Shown: in pieces, positions 7,541 to 15,701 of the stretch
How the letters are laid out: each line of letters starts with the position of its first letter
How positions within the stretch are numbered: the first letter of the stretch is position 1
From: DATKNA01 sp963786765
Lineage (GTDB): Bacteria; Actinomycetota; Actinomycetes; Actinomycetales; Kineosporiaceae
Length of the DNA: 64,000 nt
Assembly (NCBI GenBank): GCA_963786765.1
Contig: CAWBAJ010000021.1
Span: forward strand, 66,307-130,306
Direction: 5' to 3'
Notes under the pieces: model-generated
Databases searched by the model: none
The model's input: only the letters and a program-made list of their open reading frames with translations
What the model was told of the DNA's origin: nothing
Program-made: the position numbers and the translations under genes

Positions 7541-9937
7541 TCACCGCGGGGCGACGCCGGTCACACGGTGGACGGAGAACGTCCGCACCTCCTCGGATCC
7601 CCGGTCGAAGGCGGTGATGCGGCCGGCGTCCACCGACAGCGGCTCGACGAGCCGGCGCGCCACCCGGCCGCCCGCGTCGGCGTACCCGATCCAGACCGGA
7701 CGGCGCTCGGCGGCGGCGTCCCGGAGCAGGGCCAGGGCGCTGGCCGGGTCCGTGGCCGCCAGCGCGGGCGGGATCCCGACGTCCACGGGGTCCGGCGACT
7801 CCGCGCGGGCCCGGGCGGCCTCGTCCGCGGAGCGCAGCGCCTGCACGGCCCCCAGCAGCGCCGCCGAGGACGGCGACGGCGGCAGCGGGGTCACCGGCCT
7901 GGGCCGCGAGCGCGGCGGGGTGCGGTGCGCCCGGGGGGAACGGACGACGACCTCGCCGTCCGGCGACTCGGCGGCCGGCGCGAGACCCATCCGGCGCAGC
8001 ACCGACAACACGGTCTCCGGCGGCGCCTGCGCGGCCAGCACGGTCGGTGCCAGGCGGCGCAGCCGCAGCGCCGCGGCGCGCCGGTCCGCGAGCAGCTCGG
8101 CCAGCGCGCTCTCGTCGTCCGCCCGGACGTAGCAGGAGGCCGTTCCGATCCGGATCCGCCCGTAGCGACGCGCCGTGTCCTGCACCAGGTAGCGCAGCGG
8201 CTGCGGCACTGGCGTGCTGGACGCCCGTTCCAGCCAGGTGATCAGGTCGTCGCCGGTGCGGCCCGCGTCCAAAGCCCGGCGCACGGAGTCCGGGGTGAAC
8301 CGGAACACAGTGGCGCCGCCCCGGCTCTCCACATCCGCGGCGAGCGTCAGCTCCCGGTCGAGGTCGGGCGTCAGCGGTCCCGGTGCCACGGCGGTCAGAT
8401 CCGCCTGCAGCAGCACGTGGTCGACCGGCGGGGGCAGGGCCGCGTCGAGTGCGTCGGCGGCGGCCTCCGGGTCGCCGGCGAGCAGGGCGCGGCCCGCGCC
8501 CGCCAGCGCGCCGGCGCCGGTGACGCCGAGCCAGCCCGCCTCGTCGAGCGCCCACCCCAGCAGCTGAGCCCTGGCGCGTCCGGCCCGGCGGGGGGCCGTC
8601 CACTCGAGCAGCGCCAGCAGCGCATCGGCGTCCGGGGCCTGTGGATCCTCGTCCCGTCCGGCCCCCGGGCCGGCCTCCGCGAGCCGGTCCAGCACCCAAC
8701 GGCGCACCTCCGGGGCCGCCGCGCGGTCGACGTCCGGGCCGAGCGCAGCCCGCGGCGTGTCCCGCTCGTCCCGGGTGCCCACGAGAGCCGGGCAGCGCGT
8801 GGTCCCCAGCCAGCACTCGGCGAGGACGACCCAGCGGTCGCCCGTCGGGAGGTCCTGCCACGCGTCGAACGCAGGGGTCGGCGCCCAGCGCGGATCCGCC
8901 TCGCCGTCGTCGGCGACCAACCCGGCGGCGTAAGCGACCTCCGCCACGCGCGCCGCGACGACCTCGTCGACCTCGAGCTGGGCCGCGACCCGCCGCAGGT
9001 CGCGGACGCCGAGGCCGCCCGCGCGGAGCACCGGTGGCGGGGCCGCTCCCCAGGCGTCGGCCAGGGCGGCGACCAGGCGCACCGCCTCCGCCGCTGCGCT
9101 CGCCGCGGTGCTCGTCACGCGGGTGGCCGGCTTCGGCTCGGCGGGAACGGCAGGCGGCCGCACCAGAGCGTGCCGGTGCACGTGCCCCCCGCGCAGAGCG
9201 AGCGCGACCTCCCGGGGAAGGACGACGTGCCCGGCGTCCGCGACCCCGAGCAGGCCGTGCGCCAGCAGCCAGTCGACCGGCCCGACGGCTCCGCCACGCC
9301 GCACCGGCCGGTCCGCGTCCGCGACCTGACCGACGGGCGGGCCCCAGGTGAGGCGGTCGAGCAGGCCGCGCACCCCCTCCGGTGCGCCGGCGAGCAGCTC
9401 GGAGACGACGTGCGGCCGGCCGAGGTGCTCGGCGAGCCGCGTGAGGGCCGTCTCGGGGTCGCCCGTAGCGGGCAGGTCGAGGTCCTCGAGCAAGTCGGCG
9501 AGGCGCTGCGGGGAGCGGCGGCCGAGCGCGTCCGCGAGCGGAGGGCCGAGACCCGCGGGCCACGGGCCGAGGACGTCCCGGGCGGCTCGGACCAGCCGGA
9601 CGGCTCGCGGCGCGCCCCAGACCAGCGCGAGCGCGCGCAGCCGATCGAGGACGGCACCGGCGCCGGCCCCCCAGACACGGCTCACCTGGGCCGGGGCGAC
9701 GGGCTCCGGCAGCGCCGCGAGCACCTCGGCGACCTGCAGTGCCGGGGCGTCGAGAGAGTCCAGCGCGCGCTGCACGCTGAGCCGGCTCGCCGCGCGCACG
9801 CCCAGGGCCGACAGGTCGGGCGGCAGCGGAACGGCGAGATCGGGGCGATCCCTCAGGAGGGCGGCGAGATCCTCGTCCGATCGCGACCGCAGCTCGTCGG
9901 TGAGGCTGCGCGGGGGAGCGCTGCGGCGGGCGGTCAT
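7541..9937 (-). CDS. Helicase-associated (XPB/Ssl2-like) protein with C-terminal WYL domain
   Basis: 798 residues. The N-terminal 200 residues are helical with helicase-C-like segments (LTDELRSRSDEDLAALLRDRPDLA). The middle resembles the Helicase_C_3 family, and the last 60 residues form a WYL-like domain (PVWIGYADAGG, VEPLSVDAGRITAFD). No Walker A or DEAD/H box is present, so it is not itself a helicase. Homologues neighbour XPB in actinobacteria, suggesting a regulatory or adaptor role; that function is inferred. The ATG at 9937 follows a TAGAGT hexamer by 7 nt, so the transcript is likely leaderless, diverging from the oxidoreductase gene. Confidence 0.85.
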   Translation of the reverse strand: MTARRSAPPRSLTDELRSRSDEDLAALLRDRPDLAVPLPPDLSALGVRAASRLSVQRALDSLDAPALQVAEVLAALPEPVAPAQVSRVWGAGAGAVLDRLRALALVWGAPRAVRLVRAARDVLGPWPAGLGPPLADALGRRSPQRLADLLEDLDLPATGDPETALTRLAEHLGRPHVVSELLAGAPEGVRGLLDRLTWGPPVGQVADADRPVRRGGAVGPVDWLLAHGLLGVADAGHVVLPREVALALRGGHVHRHALVRPPAVPAEPKPATRVTSTAASAAAEAVRLVAALADAWGAAPPPVLRAGGLGVRDLRRVAAQLEVDEVVAARVAEVAYAAGLVADDGEADPRWAPTPAFDAWQDLPTGDRWVVLAECWLGTTRCPALVGTRDERDTPRAALGPDVDRAAAPEVRRWVLDRLAEAGPGAGRDEDPQAPDADALLALLEWTAPRRAGRARAQLLGWALDEAGWLGVTGAGALAGAGRALLAGDPEAAADALDAALPPPVDHVLLQADLTAVAPGPLTPDLDRELTLAADVESRGGATVFRFTPDSVRRALDAGRTGDDLITWLERASSTPVPQPLRYLVQDTARRYGRIRIGTASCYVRADDESALAELLADRRAAALRLRRLAPTVLAAQAPPETVLSVLRRMGLAPAAESPDGEVVVRSPRAHRTPPRSRPRPVTPLPPSPSSAALLGAVQALRSADEAARARAESPDPVDVGIPPALAATDPASALALLRDAAAERRPVWIGYADAGGRVARRLVEPLSVDAGRITAFDRGSEEVRTFSVHRVTGVAPR

Positions 9938-9944
9938 CAGCGCA

Positions 9945-9969
9945 ACTCTACGGCGCGCCGGGGTAGCGT
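9945..9969. promoter_or_regulatory. Back-to-back leaderless promoters
   Basis: In the 39-bp gap between two divergent starts, TAGAGT (minus, 9950-9945) ends 7 nt before ATG 9937, and TAGCGT (plus, 9964-9969) ends 7 nt before GTG 9977. Each fits an actinobacterial -10 hexamer whose transcript would begin at the start codon. The two -35 regions would overlap the opposite gene's -10. Confidence 0.55.
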
Positions 9970-9976
9970 GCGGGGC

Positions 9977-10873
9977 GTGCGCGTCGGCCTGATCATCCTC
10001 CCGCAGCGTCGTTGGTCCGAGCAGGCCGCGATGTGGCGGCACGCGGAGGAGCTCGGGTTCGACCACCTGTGGACCTACGACCACCTGACCTGGGACCCAC
10101 TCGCCGGGACGCCGTGGGGCGCCACCGTCCCCACCCTCGTCGCGGCGGCGACCGTGACCTCCCACGTTCCGCTCGGCACCTGGGTGGCCTCCCCGAACTT
10201 CCGCCACCCCGTTCCCTTCGCCCGGGAGCTGGCGGCTCTGGACGACGTCAGCGGCGGCCGCGCGGTCCTCGGGATCGGCGCCGGCGGCATCGGGCACGAC
10301 GCCCGGGTTCTCGGCGGCGAGGTGCTGCCGCCGGGGGACCGCGCCGCCCGCCTGGAGGAGTTCGTCGAGGTGCTCGACCGCGTGCTCACCGGCGATCACG
10401 TGGATCATGCCGGCTCCTTCTATACGGCCGTCGACGCGCGGACGACGATCCCGTGCGTCCAGCGACCCCGGCTGCCGTTCGTCGTGGCCGCCAACGGACC
10501 GCGCACGCTTCGGCTCGCGGCGCGCTTCGGCCAGGGCTGGGCGACGACAGGGGCGACGGCCAAGGGCGCCGGCGAAGAGGCGTGGTGGGCGGGCGTTGCC
10601 GGGCTGGCCGAGCGCTTCGGGGCCGCGGTGGCCGACGCCGGCCGCGACGGCGCGCAGGTGCGCCGCATGCTCTCCCTCGACGCGGCCGGCCCCTTCTCGC
10701 TGGCGTCACCGGGCTACTTCGAGGAGGCCACCGGGCGCGCCGGCGACCTGGGGTTCACTGACGTCGTCGTGCATTGGCCGGTGCCGGGGGCGCCCGTGTA
10801 CGACGCCCCGGAGTCGCGCGTGGAGGAGATCGCGGCCCTGCTCCCGAGCCTGGGCAGGACCGACCGGAGCTGA
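9977..10873 (+). CDS. LLM-class (luciferase-like, probably F420-dependent) oxidoreductase
   Basis: 298 residues from GTG 9977. It is a TIM-barrel protein of the bacterial luciferase-like monooxygenase superfamily: the N-terminus VRVGLIILPQ, then FDHLWTYDHL, the GGRAVLGIGAGG loop near residue 90, and RPRLPFVVAANGPRTLRLAARFGQGW. Actinobacterial members usually use F420, but FMN cannot be excluded from sequence. The start has no Shine-Dalgarno and is probably leaderless. The next gene, a membrane protein, begins one base after the stop, so the two are likely cotranscribed. The natural substrate is unknown. Confidence 0.85.
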   Translation: MRVGLIILPQRRWSEQAAMWRHAEELGFDHLWTYDHLTWDPLAGTPWGATVPTLVAAATVTSHVPLGTWVASPNFRHPVPFARELAALDDVSGGRAVLGIGAGGIGHDARVLGGEVLPPGDRAARLEEFVEVLDRVLTGDHVDHAGSFYTAVDARTTIPCVQRPRLPFVVAANGPRTLRLAARFGQGWATTGATAKGAGEEAWWAGVAGLAERFGAAVADAGRDGAQVRRMLSLDAAGPFSLASPGYFEEATGRAGDLGFTDVVVHWPVPGAPVYDAPESRVEEIAALLPSLGRTDRS

Positions 10874-10874
10874 T

Positions 10875-12098
10875 GTGCAGCAGCACCGTCGCCTCGTGGA
10901 CGCCGCCGCGCTCGCGGCCGTGGTCCTGGCCGCGGCGCTCGCATTCGCCGTCCACTTCGACTCCAGCCCGCGCCGCGCCTCCGGCGACACCTACTACTAC
11001 CTGAGCCAGTCGCTCGAGTTCGCCGGCGTCCCGGCGCAGCAGGCGCAGCGGGTGGCCGGCGAAGTGGTCTGCACCGAGGCGCACCGTCTGCACCTGCAGG
11101 ACCCGAGGTCGTCGGACTGCACCCGCTACAAGGTGCACCCCCCGCAGCGGTACGTGCAGATCTTCACGAGCCGGCCGGGGTGGCCGCTCCTGGTCTCGCC
11201 GTTCGTCGGCGTGCTCGGTGCCTGGCCGGGCGTGGTCGCGGCGACGTTCCTGATCGCGCTGCTCGCGGCGGCCCTGGTCCACGCGGCTCTGCGGCAGGTC
11301 GCCGGCCCGGTGCCGGCCGCAGCGGGAGCGATCACCTTCTCCGTGCTGGGAACGGGGACGTGGGCGGCGTGGCTGCTCCCCGAGGGCGCGGTGCTGGCGT
11401 GCACCGCGCTCGCCCTGCTCGGCGCGACGATGTGGCTGCGGGGCAGCCGCCGCGGGGTCCCGCTCGTCGTGGTCGCGCTGGTTCTTGCCTACGCCTGCAA
11501 GCCCGCGAACGGCGCCGGCCTGAGCGCATCGCTGCTCGCCGCCGGCCTGCTGCTCGCGGCACTGCCGGGCGGGCGCCTGCGGCCGGCCCTCCTCGCAGGC
11601 CTCGGTGCCGCCGGGCTCGCCGGCTGGGCACTCGTGAGCCGCCTGGCCGGCCTGCCGTCGATCGAGGACACCCTGCAGGACCTGGCCACGCGCCATTACG
11701 CATTCCCGGACGTGCCCCATCCCTACGCCCGCCTGCGGAACATGAACGGCCAGCTGTGGACCGGGCAGCTGGACCGATGGCTGGGGGTTCCGCAGCCGCT
11801 GCCCCTGATCCTCGCGGCGTGCCTGGTGGCGGTCCTCACCCTGCCCCGTACGGGCGTCCTGTGGACCGTCGTGGCGCTGTCCGCGGTCGGCATCGTCGCG
11901 CTGCACCCCCTGGTGAGCCAGTACGACCGGTTGATGGCTCCGGCCTGGCTCGCCGTCTGCGCGGCCGTCGCCGGGGCCGCCGGCCTGCTCGGTCGTGCGC
12001 TGCCCTTCGCGTCGGCCCTCTCGACGCGCGCACGTCCTGCGGGCGGGGACGATCGACAACAGAGGACCGTTGGCGTGGGGGCCCCTCAGGAGGACTGA
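10875..12098 (+). CDS. Polytopic membrane protein, GT-C glycosyltransferase-like
   Basis: 407 residues from GTG 10875, with GGAG five bases upstream. About nine hydrophobic helices are visible. After the first helix a periplasmic loop carries the acidic motif SGDTYYYLSQ, the position where GT-C (PMT/ArnT-type) transferases place a catalytic acidic residue. Further loops hold HPPQRYVQIFTSRPGWPLL and a GRxLRP cytoplasmic turn. A polyprenyl-phosphate-sugar donor is inferred from the fold and not demonstrated. The stop TGA overlaps the next ATG by one base (TGATG). Confidence 0.6.
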   Translation: MQQHRRLVDAAALAAVVLAAALAFAVHFDSSPRRASGDTYYYLSQSLEFAGVPAQQAQRVAGEVVCTEAHRLHLQDPRSSDCTRYKVHPPQRYVQIFTSRPGWPLLVSPFVGVLGAWPGVVAATFLIALLAAALVHAALRQVAGPVPAAAGAITFSVLGTGTWAAWLLPEGAVLACTALALLGATMWLRGSRRGVPLVVVALVLAYACKPANGAGLSASLLAAGLLLAALPGGRLRPALLAGLGAAGLAGWALVSRLAGLPSIEDTLQDLATRHYAFPDVPHPYARLRNMNGQLWTGQLDRWLGVPQPLPLILAACLVAVLTLPRTGVLWTVVALSAVGIVALHPLVSQYDRLMAPAWLAVCAAVAGAAGLLGRALPFASALSTRARPAGGDDRQQRTVGVGAPQED

Positions 12099-13006
12099 TG
12101 AAGACCGTCGCGATCGTCGTGATCGTGCTCGTCGTGCTGCTCGTGATCGTGCTCGCCGTGCTCGCCGGCCGCCGCAACAAGCGCCGCGCCGCGCTGCGTG
12201 AGCGCTTCGGTCCCGAGTACGACCTGGCGGTCAAGCGCGGCAAGGACCGGCGCGCCGTCGAGCAGCGGCTGGAGCAGCTTGCCCAGCAGCGCGACCGGCT
12301 CGACATCCGGGACGTCCCGGTGCAGGAGCACGTTCGGTTCGCCCAGGAGTGGGACGCCGCGCAGGGGCGTTTCGTGGACGATCCGGGGCAGGCGGTGGCG
12401 GACGCCGACGGCCTGCTGAACTCGGTCCTGCGCAGCCGTGGCTACCCGGTCGACAGCTTCGACGACCGCGCGGCGCTGGTGGCCACCGACCACCAGGACG
12501 TCGTCGAGGGCTACCGGAGCGCACACGACACCTTCGCCGCTCACCTGCAGGGCGGTTCCACCGACACCGAGTCGCTGCGCAAGGCCTTCCTGCAATACCG
12601 CGAGGTGTTCGGCCGGCTCAACGTGCCGGACGGCGAGGTGCGAGACGTGGCGGACCAGCCCGCGGTCGGGGCCGCGCCCGAGCGCCGCGAGGTCGAGGCC
12701 GCACCGCCCGCGACCTCCCGGCCGGCGCACGCGGATCCGGTGGCGACCGAGCCTGGGACCGGGCCGGCGACGAACGAGCCGGCGACGAACGAGCCGGCGA
12801 CGAACGAGCCGGCGACGAACGAGCCGGCGACGAACGAGCCGGCGACGAACGAGCCGGCGACGAGCGAGCCGGCGACGAGCGGGCCGGCGACGAGCGAGCC
12901 GGCGACGAGCGAGCCGGCGAAAGAGCCTCAGACCGTCGAAGGGGCCGTCGACGACGAGCGGCCGCCGCAGCGCCCGATCGGCGCGCACCGGGCCGATCCC
13001 GCGTGA
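12098..13006 (+). CDS. Conserved membrane-anchored protein with PATNE-repeat tail
   Basis: 302 residues with AGGAGG four bases before ATG 12098. One N-terminal helix (residues 3-26) is followed by RERFGPEYDLAVKRG and a helical domain through RLDIRDVP, the acidic ERFVDDPGQAVADAD-like segment, a YPVDSFDDRAAL stretch and HQDVVEGYRSAH. This is the pattern of a widespread uncharacterised actinobacterial family. The C-terminus is a low-complexity tail of ten five-residue repeats (PATNE/PATSE). The topology is N-in with a cytoplasmic body, or a signal anchor; I cannot decide. Function unknown. Confidence 0.8.
   Translation: MKTVAIVVIVLVVLLVIVLAVLAGRRNKRRAALRERFGPEYDLAVKRGKDRRAVEQRLEQLAQQRDRLDIRDVPVQEHVRFAQEWDAAQGRFVDDPGQAVADADGLLNSVLRSRGYPVDSFDDRAALVATDHQDVVEGYRSAHDTFAAHLQGGSTDTESLRKAFLQYREVFGRLNVPDGEVRDVADQPAVGAAPERREVEAAPPATSRPAHADPVATEPGTGPATNEPATNEPATNEPATNEPATNEPATNEPATSEPATSGPATSEPATSEPAKEPQTVEGAVDDERPPQRPIGAHRADPA
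12764..12913 (+). repeat. Coding 15-bp minisatellite, ten units
   Basis: Ten tandem 15-bp units: six identical (CCGGCGACGAACGAG) and four variants with AGC replacing AAC or GGG replacing GAG. They encode PATNE x6 then PATSE/PATSG. The identity of the first six at DNA level points to recent slippage expansion. Confidence 0.95.
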
Positions 13007-13029
13007 TCGCACCCACGATGAAGACCACC

Positions 13030-13093
13030 GTGAAGATCACGATGAAGCCGGAAGCGACTCAGGGGGCTACTTCGGCTTCATCGTGATCTTCAC
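13030..13093. repeat. Long intergenic hairpin, 20-bp perfect arms
   Basis: 13030-13049 is the exact reverse complement of 13074-13093 (start GTGAAGATCACGATGAAGCC), 24 bp apart, and pairing extends inward past a one-base bulge. It lies after the plus-strand gene ending at 13006 and before the convergent minus-strand gene, so it may act as a terminator. The arm also shows an ATCACG core. Confidence 0.8.
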
Positions 13094-13106
13094 AGCAGGC
13101 TTCACA

Positions 13107-13253
13107 GTGCCGACCGCGCGGGGCGCCGTGCCGACCGCGCGGGGCGCCGTGCCGACCGCGCGGGGCGCCGTGCCGACCGCGCGGGGCGCCGTGCCGACCG
13201 CGCGGGGCGCCGTGCCGACCGCGCGGGGCGCCGTGCCGACCGCGCGGGCGCGC
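13107..13253. repeat. Noncoding 21-bp tandem array, about 6.7 units
   Basis: Six identical units (GTGCCGACCGCGCGGGGCGCC) plus a partial seventh fill the space between a hairpin and the stop of the convergent minus-strand gene. In one plus frame it reads VPTARGA repeated, but no start codon or ribosome site supports a gene. Not CRISPR: there are no spacers. Confidence 0.95.
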
Positions 13254-13267
13254 TGACGAGGGCGAGC

Positions 13268-14089
13268 TCAGACGGGGTAAGGGGCCGGCCGTATTCCCGC
13301 GGGTCGGAGCAGGCCCAGCCAGGCCACCCCGGCCGCGAGGCCCGCGCCGACGGTGACGGCGACCGCGGTCGCGAAGACGAGGGCCGGCATGGCGCCCGCC
13401 CACGGCCCTTCGCGGAGCGCGTGCCACTGAGCCACCAGTGCGCCCGCCGTGGCCGCGACGGTCACGACGGCGGCCCACGGGTGCCGGCGCGGGCTCAGCC
13501 GCCACGCGTCGAGGCCCTTGTCCAACCAGGCCGCCACACGCGCCGGGACGCTGCCCGGCAGCAAGGAAGCCGCGAGCGTCGCGATCTCATCGGCGAGATC
13601 CGGGCGCGCGGTGGCCGGCACGCGGTCGAGCCGCGCCAGTGCCGGCGACCACAGCTCCCGGGCCCGCAGCACGAGCCCCGTCGCGACGACGCCCGCTGCG
13701 GCGCTGCCCGCGAGCAGGACGACCGCCAGGGTCGGGACGCCGTCCGCGCCCGGACCGAGCAGCGCTGCCGTGCACGCCAGGAGCGCGGCGGCCATGCACG
13801 CCAGCCCGGTCAGGCACCCGGCGAGCACGGCCCGGGCGGCGGCGGCCGGCACGAGGGCAGGGCCACGGTGCGCGAGCAACCGCACGAGCGTGGGCAGTGC
13901 CACCACGGGGAGCACGAGGATCACCGAGGAGACGACCGCGTCGTACGGGTCGGCGTGCCACGGGTTGGTGAGCCGTACCGCCTGCACCTGAGTGGTCACC
14001 AGGCAGAGCGCGGCGAACATCGCCTCGGCCGCCAGGGTCACGGCCCCGGCACGCCGCAGCGCCCGGGTGGGCGCCAGAGCCCCGATCAC
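13268..14089 (-). CDS. Hypothetical integral membrane protein
   Basis: 273 residues from GTG 14089, chosen because TAGGGT ends 6 nt upstream; a GTG two codons earlier at 14095 is possible. Seven or so hydrophobic segments are seen, paired around loops with HWHADPYDAV-like and ELWSPALARLDRVPATARPDLADEI sequences. The only polar cytoplasmic region is about residues 155-195. I do not recognise a family. It faces the HAD phosphatase gene divergently. Confidence 0.65.
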   Translation of the reverse strand: MIGALAPTRALRRAGAVTLAAEAMFAALCLVTTQVQAVRLTNPWHADPYDAVVSSVILVLPVVALPTLVRLLAHRGPALVPAAAARAVLAGCLTGLACMAAALLACTAALLGPGADGVPTLAVVLLAGSAAAGVVATGLVLRARELWSPALARLDRVPATARPDLADEIATLAASLLPGSVPARVAAWLDKGLDAWRLSPRRHPWAAVVTVAATAGALVAQWHALREGPWAGAMPALVFATAVAVTVGAGLAAGVAWLGLLRPAGIRPAPYPV

Positions 14090-14095
14090 CGGCAC

Positions 14096-14101
14096 ACCCT
14101 A
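14096..14101 (-). promoter_or_regulatory. Leaderless -10 hexamer TAGGGT
   Basis: TAGGGT is followed by six bases and then GTG 14089, which sets the start of the membrane protein gene. Confidence 0.5.
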
Positions 14102-14254
14102 GCGCCGGGGACACCTCCCAGCAGGATCACGCGACATGACCGGCGTGGCACGGTCACGTCCACGCGGTAGCCGGTCCCGGCGCCCGCCGTTCGCTTCCGC
14201 CGTCAGCACGGCGCGTTGCCGGACCCCGCCGGTCCCGCCACCGCCACGCCCGCC

Positions 14255-14260
14255 TACCGT
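14255..14260 (+). promoter_or_regulatory. Leaderless -10 hexamer TACCGT
   Basis: TACCGT followed by seven bases and GTG 14268; no ribosome-binding site is present, so the HAD transcript should begin at its start codon. Confidence 0.5.
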
Positions 14261-14267
14261 CGAACGG

Positions 14268-15149
14268 GTGCAGCACCCCCTCCCGCCCGCGATCGCGCGC
14301 TCGCCGCACGCCGGGCCCGTCGTCGGGTTCGACCTCGACCTCACCCTGGTCGACAGCGCCGCCGGCATCGCTCGGACCATGCGCGCCGCGCTGGCCGCCG
14401 AGCAGGCCGGCGACTGGCCTCCGGGCGAACCTGCGGACGACGTCCTTCGGCGCACCATCGGCATCCCGCTGGAGGCGTCGATCCGATTGCTGGCCCCCGA
14501 CGCCCCCGTCGAGCGGATCGCCGCCGCGTACCGCCGGCTCTACCCGGACCTCGGCGTCCCCGGCTGCGTCCTGCTGCCCGGGGTGGCGGACGCCTTCGCC
14601 GCGGTCCGCGCCGCAGGCGGGCGGGTGCTCGTCGTGTCGGCGAAGACGCTCGCGGCCGTCCACGACGTGCTCGCGCACGTCGGGCTCGACCCGGACCTCG
14701 TGGCCGGCGATCTGTTCGCCGGCCAGAAGGGGCGGCTCCTGCTCGCGGAGGGTGCCCACGTCTACGTGGGCGATCACCCGGCCGACATGGAGGCGGCCCG
14801 GGTCGCCCGGGCGGCGGCGGTGGGCGTGCTGACGGGCAGCACCGAGGAAGAAGCCCTGCGCGCGGCCGGTGCGGACGTCGTCCTGCCCGACCTCACGGCC
14901 TTCGCCGGCTGGTTCGGGAGCTGGTGGCCGGGAGCCTCAGGGCCGGCGTCCGGCGCGGGCCTGGACGACGAGACCGGCGAAGGACACGGCGAAACCGACG
15001 GGGCAGAGCAGCGCCAGCGCCGCGACGGCGCCGGGCGCGGAGCCTTGACGAGCCCACAGAGCCATGGCCACGCCGAGCGCGAGCAGCCCCGCGAGGAAGA
15101 CCACGGCGCCCGCGGCGACGAGGCGACCGGCACGCCGGTCGCCTCGTGA
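14268..15149 (+). CDS. HAD-superfamily phosphatase (phosphoglycolate phosphatase-like)
   Basis: 293 residues. Motif I FDLDLTLVDS with the nucleophile Asp lies near residue 20. A helical cap follows, then motif II VVSAKT (residue ~125), a conserved Lys in AGQKG and motif III/IV VYVGDHPADMEAAR. The catalytic fold is complete by about residue 222 (FAGWFGSWWPG). The remaining 70 residues are a charged low-complexity tail read antisense through the neighbouring membrane-protein gene, which is unusual: homologues normally end at the fold, so either the stop was lost or a frame break sits near 14935. Substrate unknown. Confidence 0.8.
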   Translation: MQHPLPPAIARSPHAGPVVGFDLDLTLVDSAAGIARTMRAALAAEQAGDWPPGEPADDVLRRTIGIPLEASIRLLAPDAPVERIAAAYRRLYPDLGVPGCVLLPGVADAFAAVRAAGGRVLVVSAKTLAAVHDVLAHVGLDPDLVAGDLFAGQKGRLLLAEGAHVYVGDHPADMEAARVARAAAVGVLTGSTEEEALRAAGADVVLPDLTAFAGWFGSWWPGASGPASGAGLDDETGEGHGETDGAEQRQRRDGAGRGALTSPQSHGHAEREQPREEDHGARGDEATGTPVAS

Positions 15150-15185
15150 CAACTGGGCCGACATGCCGGACGAGGGGGACGACAC
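14937..15185 (-). CDS. Small two-helix membrane protein
   Basis: 82 residues from GTG 15185, with TACCCT six bases upstream (leaderless). An Arg-rich N-terminus precedes two helices (LVAAGAVVFLAGLLALGVAM and VAALALLCPVGFAVSFAGL) and a basic tail. Its last 213 bases overlap the end of the HAD gene on the other strand. The well-formed hydrophobic helices and promoter support it as real. No known family recognised. Confidence 0.65.
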   Translation of the reverse strand: MSSPSSGMSAQLSRGDRRAGRLVAAGAVVFLAGLLALGVAMALWARQGSAPGAVAALALLCPVGFAVSFAGLVVQARAGRRP

Positions 15186-15191
15186 CGGACC

Positions 15192-15197
15192 AGGGTA
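15192..15197 (-). promoter_or_regulatory. Leaderless -10 hexamer TACCCT
   Basis: TACCCT followed by six bases and GTG 15185 on the minus strand. Confidence 0.45.
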
Positions 15198-15293
15198 GGC
15201 CGCTCGGGGGCACGCCCCCGCGCGCGGATAGGCTGGTCGTCCCGGTCCGGCCAACGACTGACCCCTCCGAACGACTGACTTGAGGATCGCAAC

Positions 15294-15686
15294 GTGCCCA
15301 CAGGCAAGGTGAAGTGGTTCGACGCCGACAAGGGCTTCGGTTTCCTGGCGAACGACGAGGGCGGCGAGGTGTTCGTGCACGCCTCGGCGCTCCCGGCGGG
15401 CACCGAGGCCCTCAAGCAGGGGGCGCGCGTGGAGTTCGGCGTCGCCCAGGGCAAGCGCGGGCTGCAAGCGCTGTCGGTCCGAGTGCTCGACCCGCTGCCG
15501 TCGGTGGTCAAGTCCGTCCGCAAGCCCCCGGAGGACATGACGGTCATCGTCGAGGACCTCATCAAGCTGCTGGACGACGTGTCCAACGGGCTCCGGCGCG
15601 GCCGATACCCCGACCGCGCCCACGCGCGTAAGGTGGCGACAGTGCTCCGCGCCGTCGCGGACGACCTCGAGAGCGGCCGGGACTGA
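15294..15686 (+). CDS. Cold-shock domain protein with C-terminal extension (CspB-like)
   Basis: 130 residues from GTG 15294, with GAGGA upstream. The first 67 residues are a cold-shock OB fold with RNP1 KGFGFL and RNP2 VFVHAS. The following 60 residues (EDMTVIVEDLIKLLDD through RAVADDLESG) form the helical extension seen in the longer actinobacterial cold-shock proteins. It is expected to bind single-stranded RNA or DNA. The leader has a TAGGCT hexamer about 60 bp upstream and a direct repeat AACGACTGAC. It converges with the MFS gene 15 bp downstream. Confidence 0.92.
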   Translation: MPTGKVKWFDADKGFGFLANDEGGEVFVHASALPAGTEALKQGARVEFGVAQGKRGLQALSVRVLDPLPSVVKSVRKPPEDMTVIVEDLIKLLDDVSNGLRRGRYPDRAHARKVATVLRAVADDLESGRD

Positions 15687-15701
15687 GCGCTTGACAGCCG
15701 C

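Noticed and set aside
5352..8132. 926-codon plus-strand open frame across the subtilase
   Set aside because: It is an antisense shadow: Arg/Gly-rich, crossing a gene boundary, with no start signal; the minus-strand subtilase has a full domain set.
12764..12913. CRISPR array
   Set aside because: Repeats are 15-bp and directly abutting with no unique spacers, and encode PATNE units in frame. The same holds for 13107-13253, 18151-18330 and 46018-46107.
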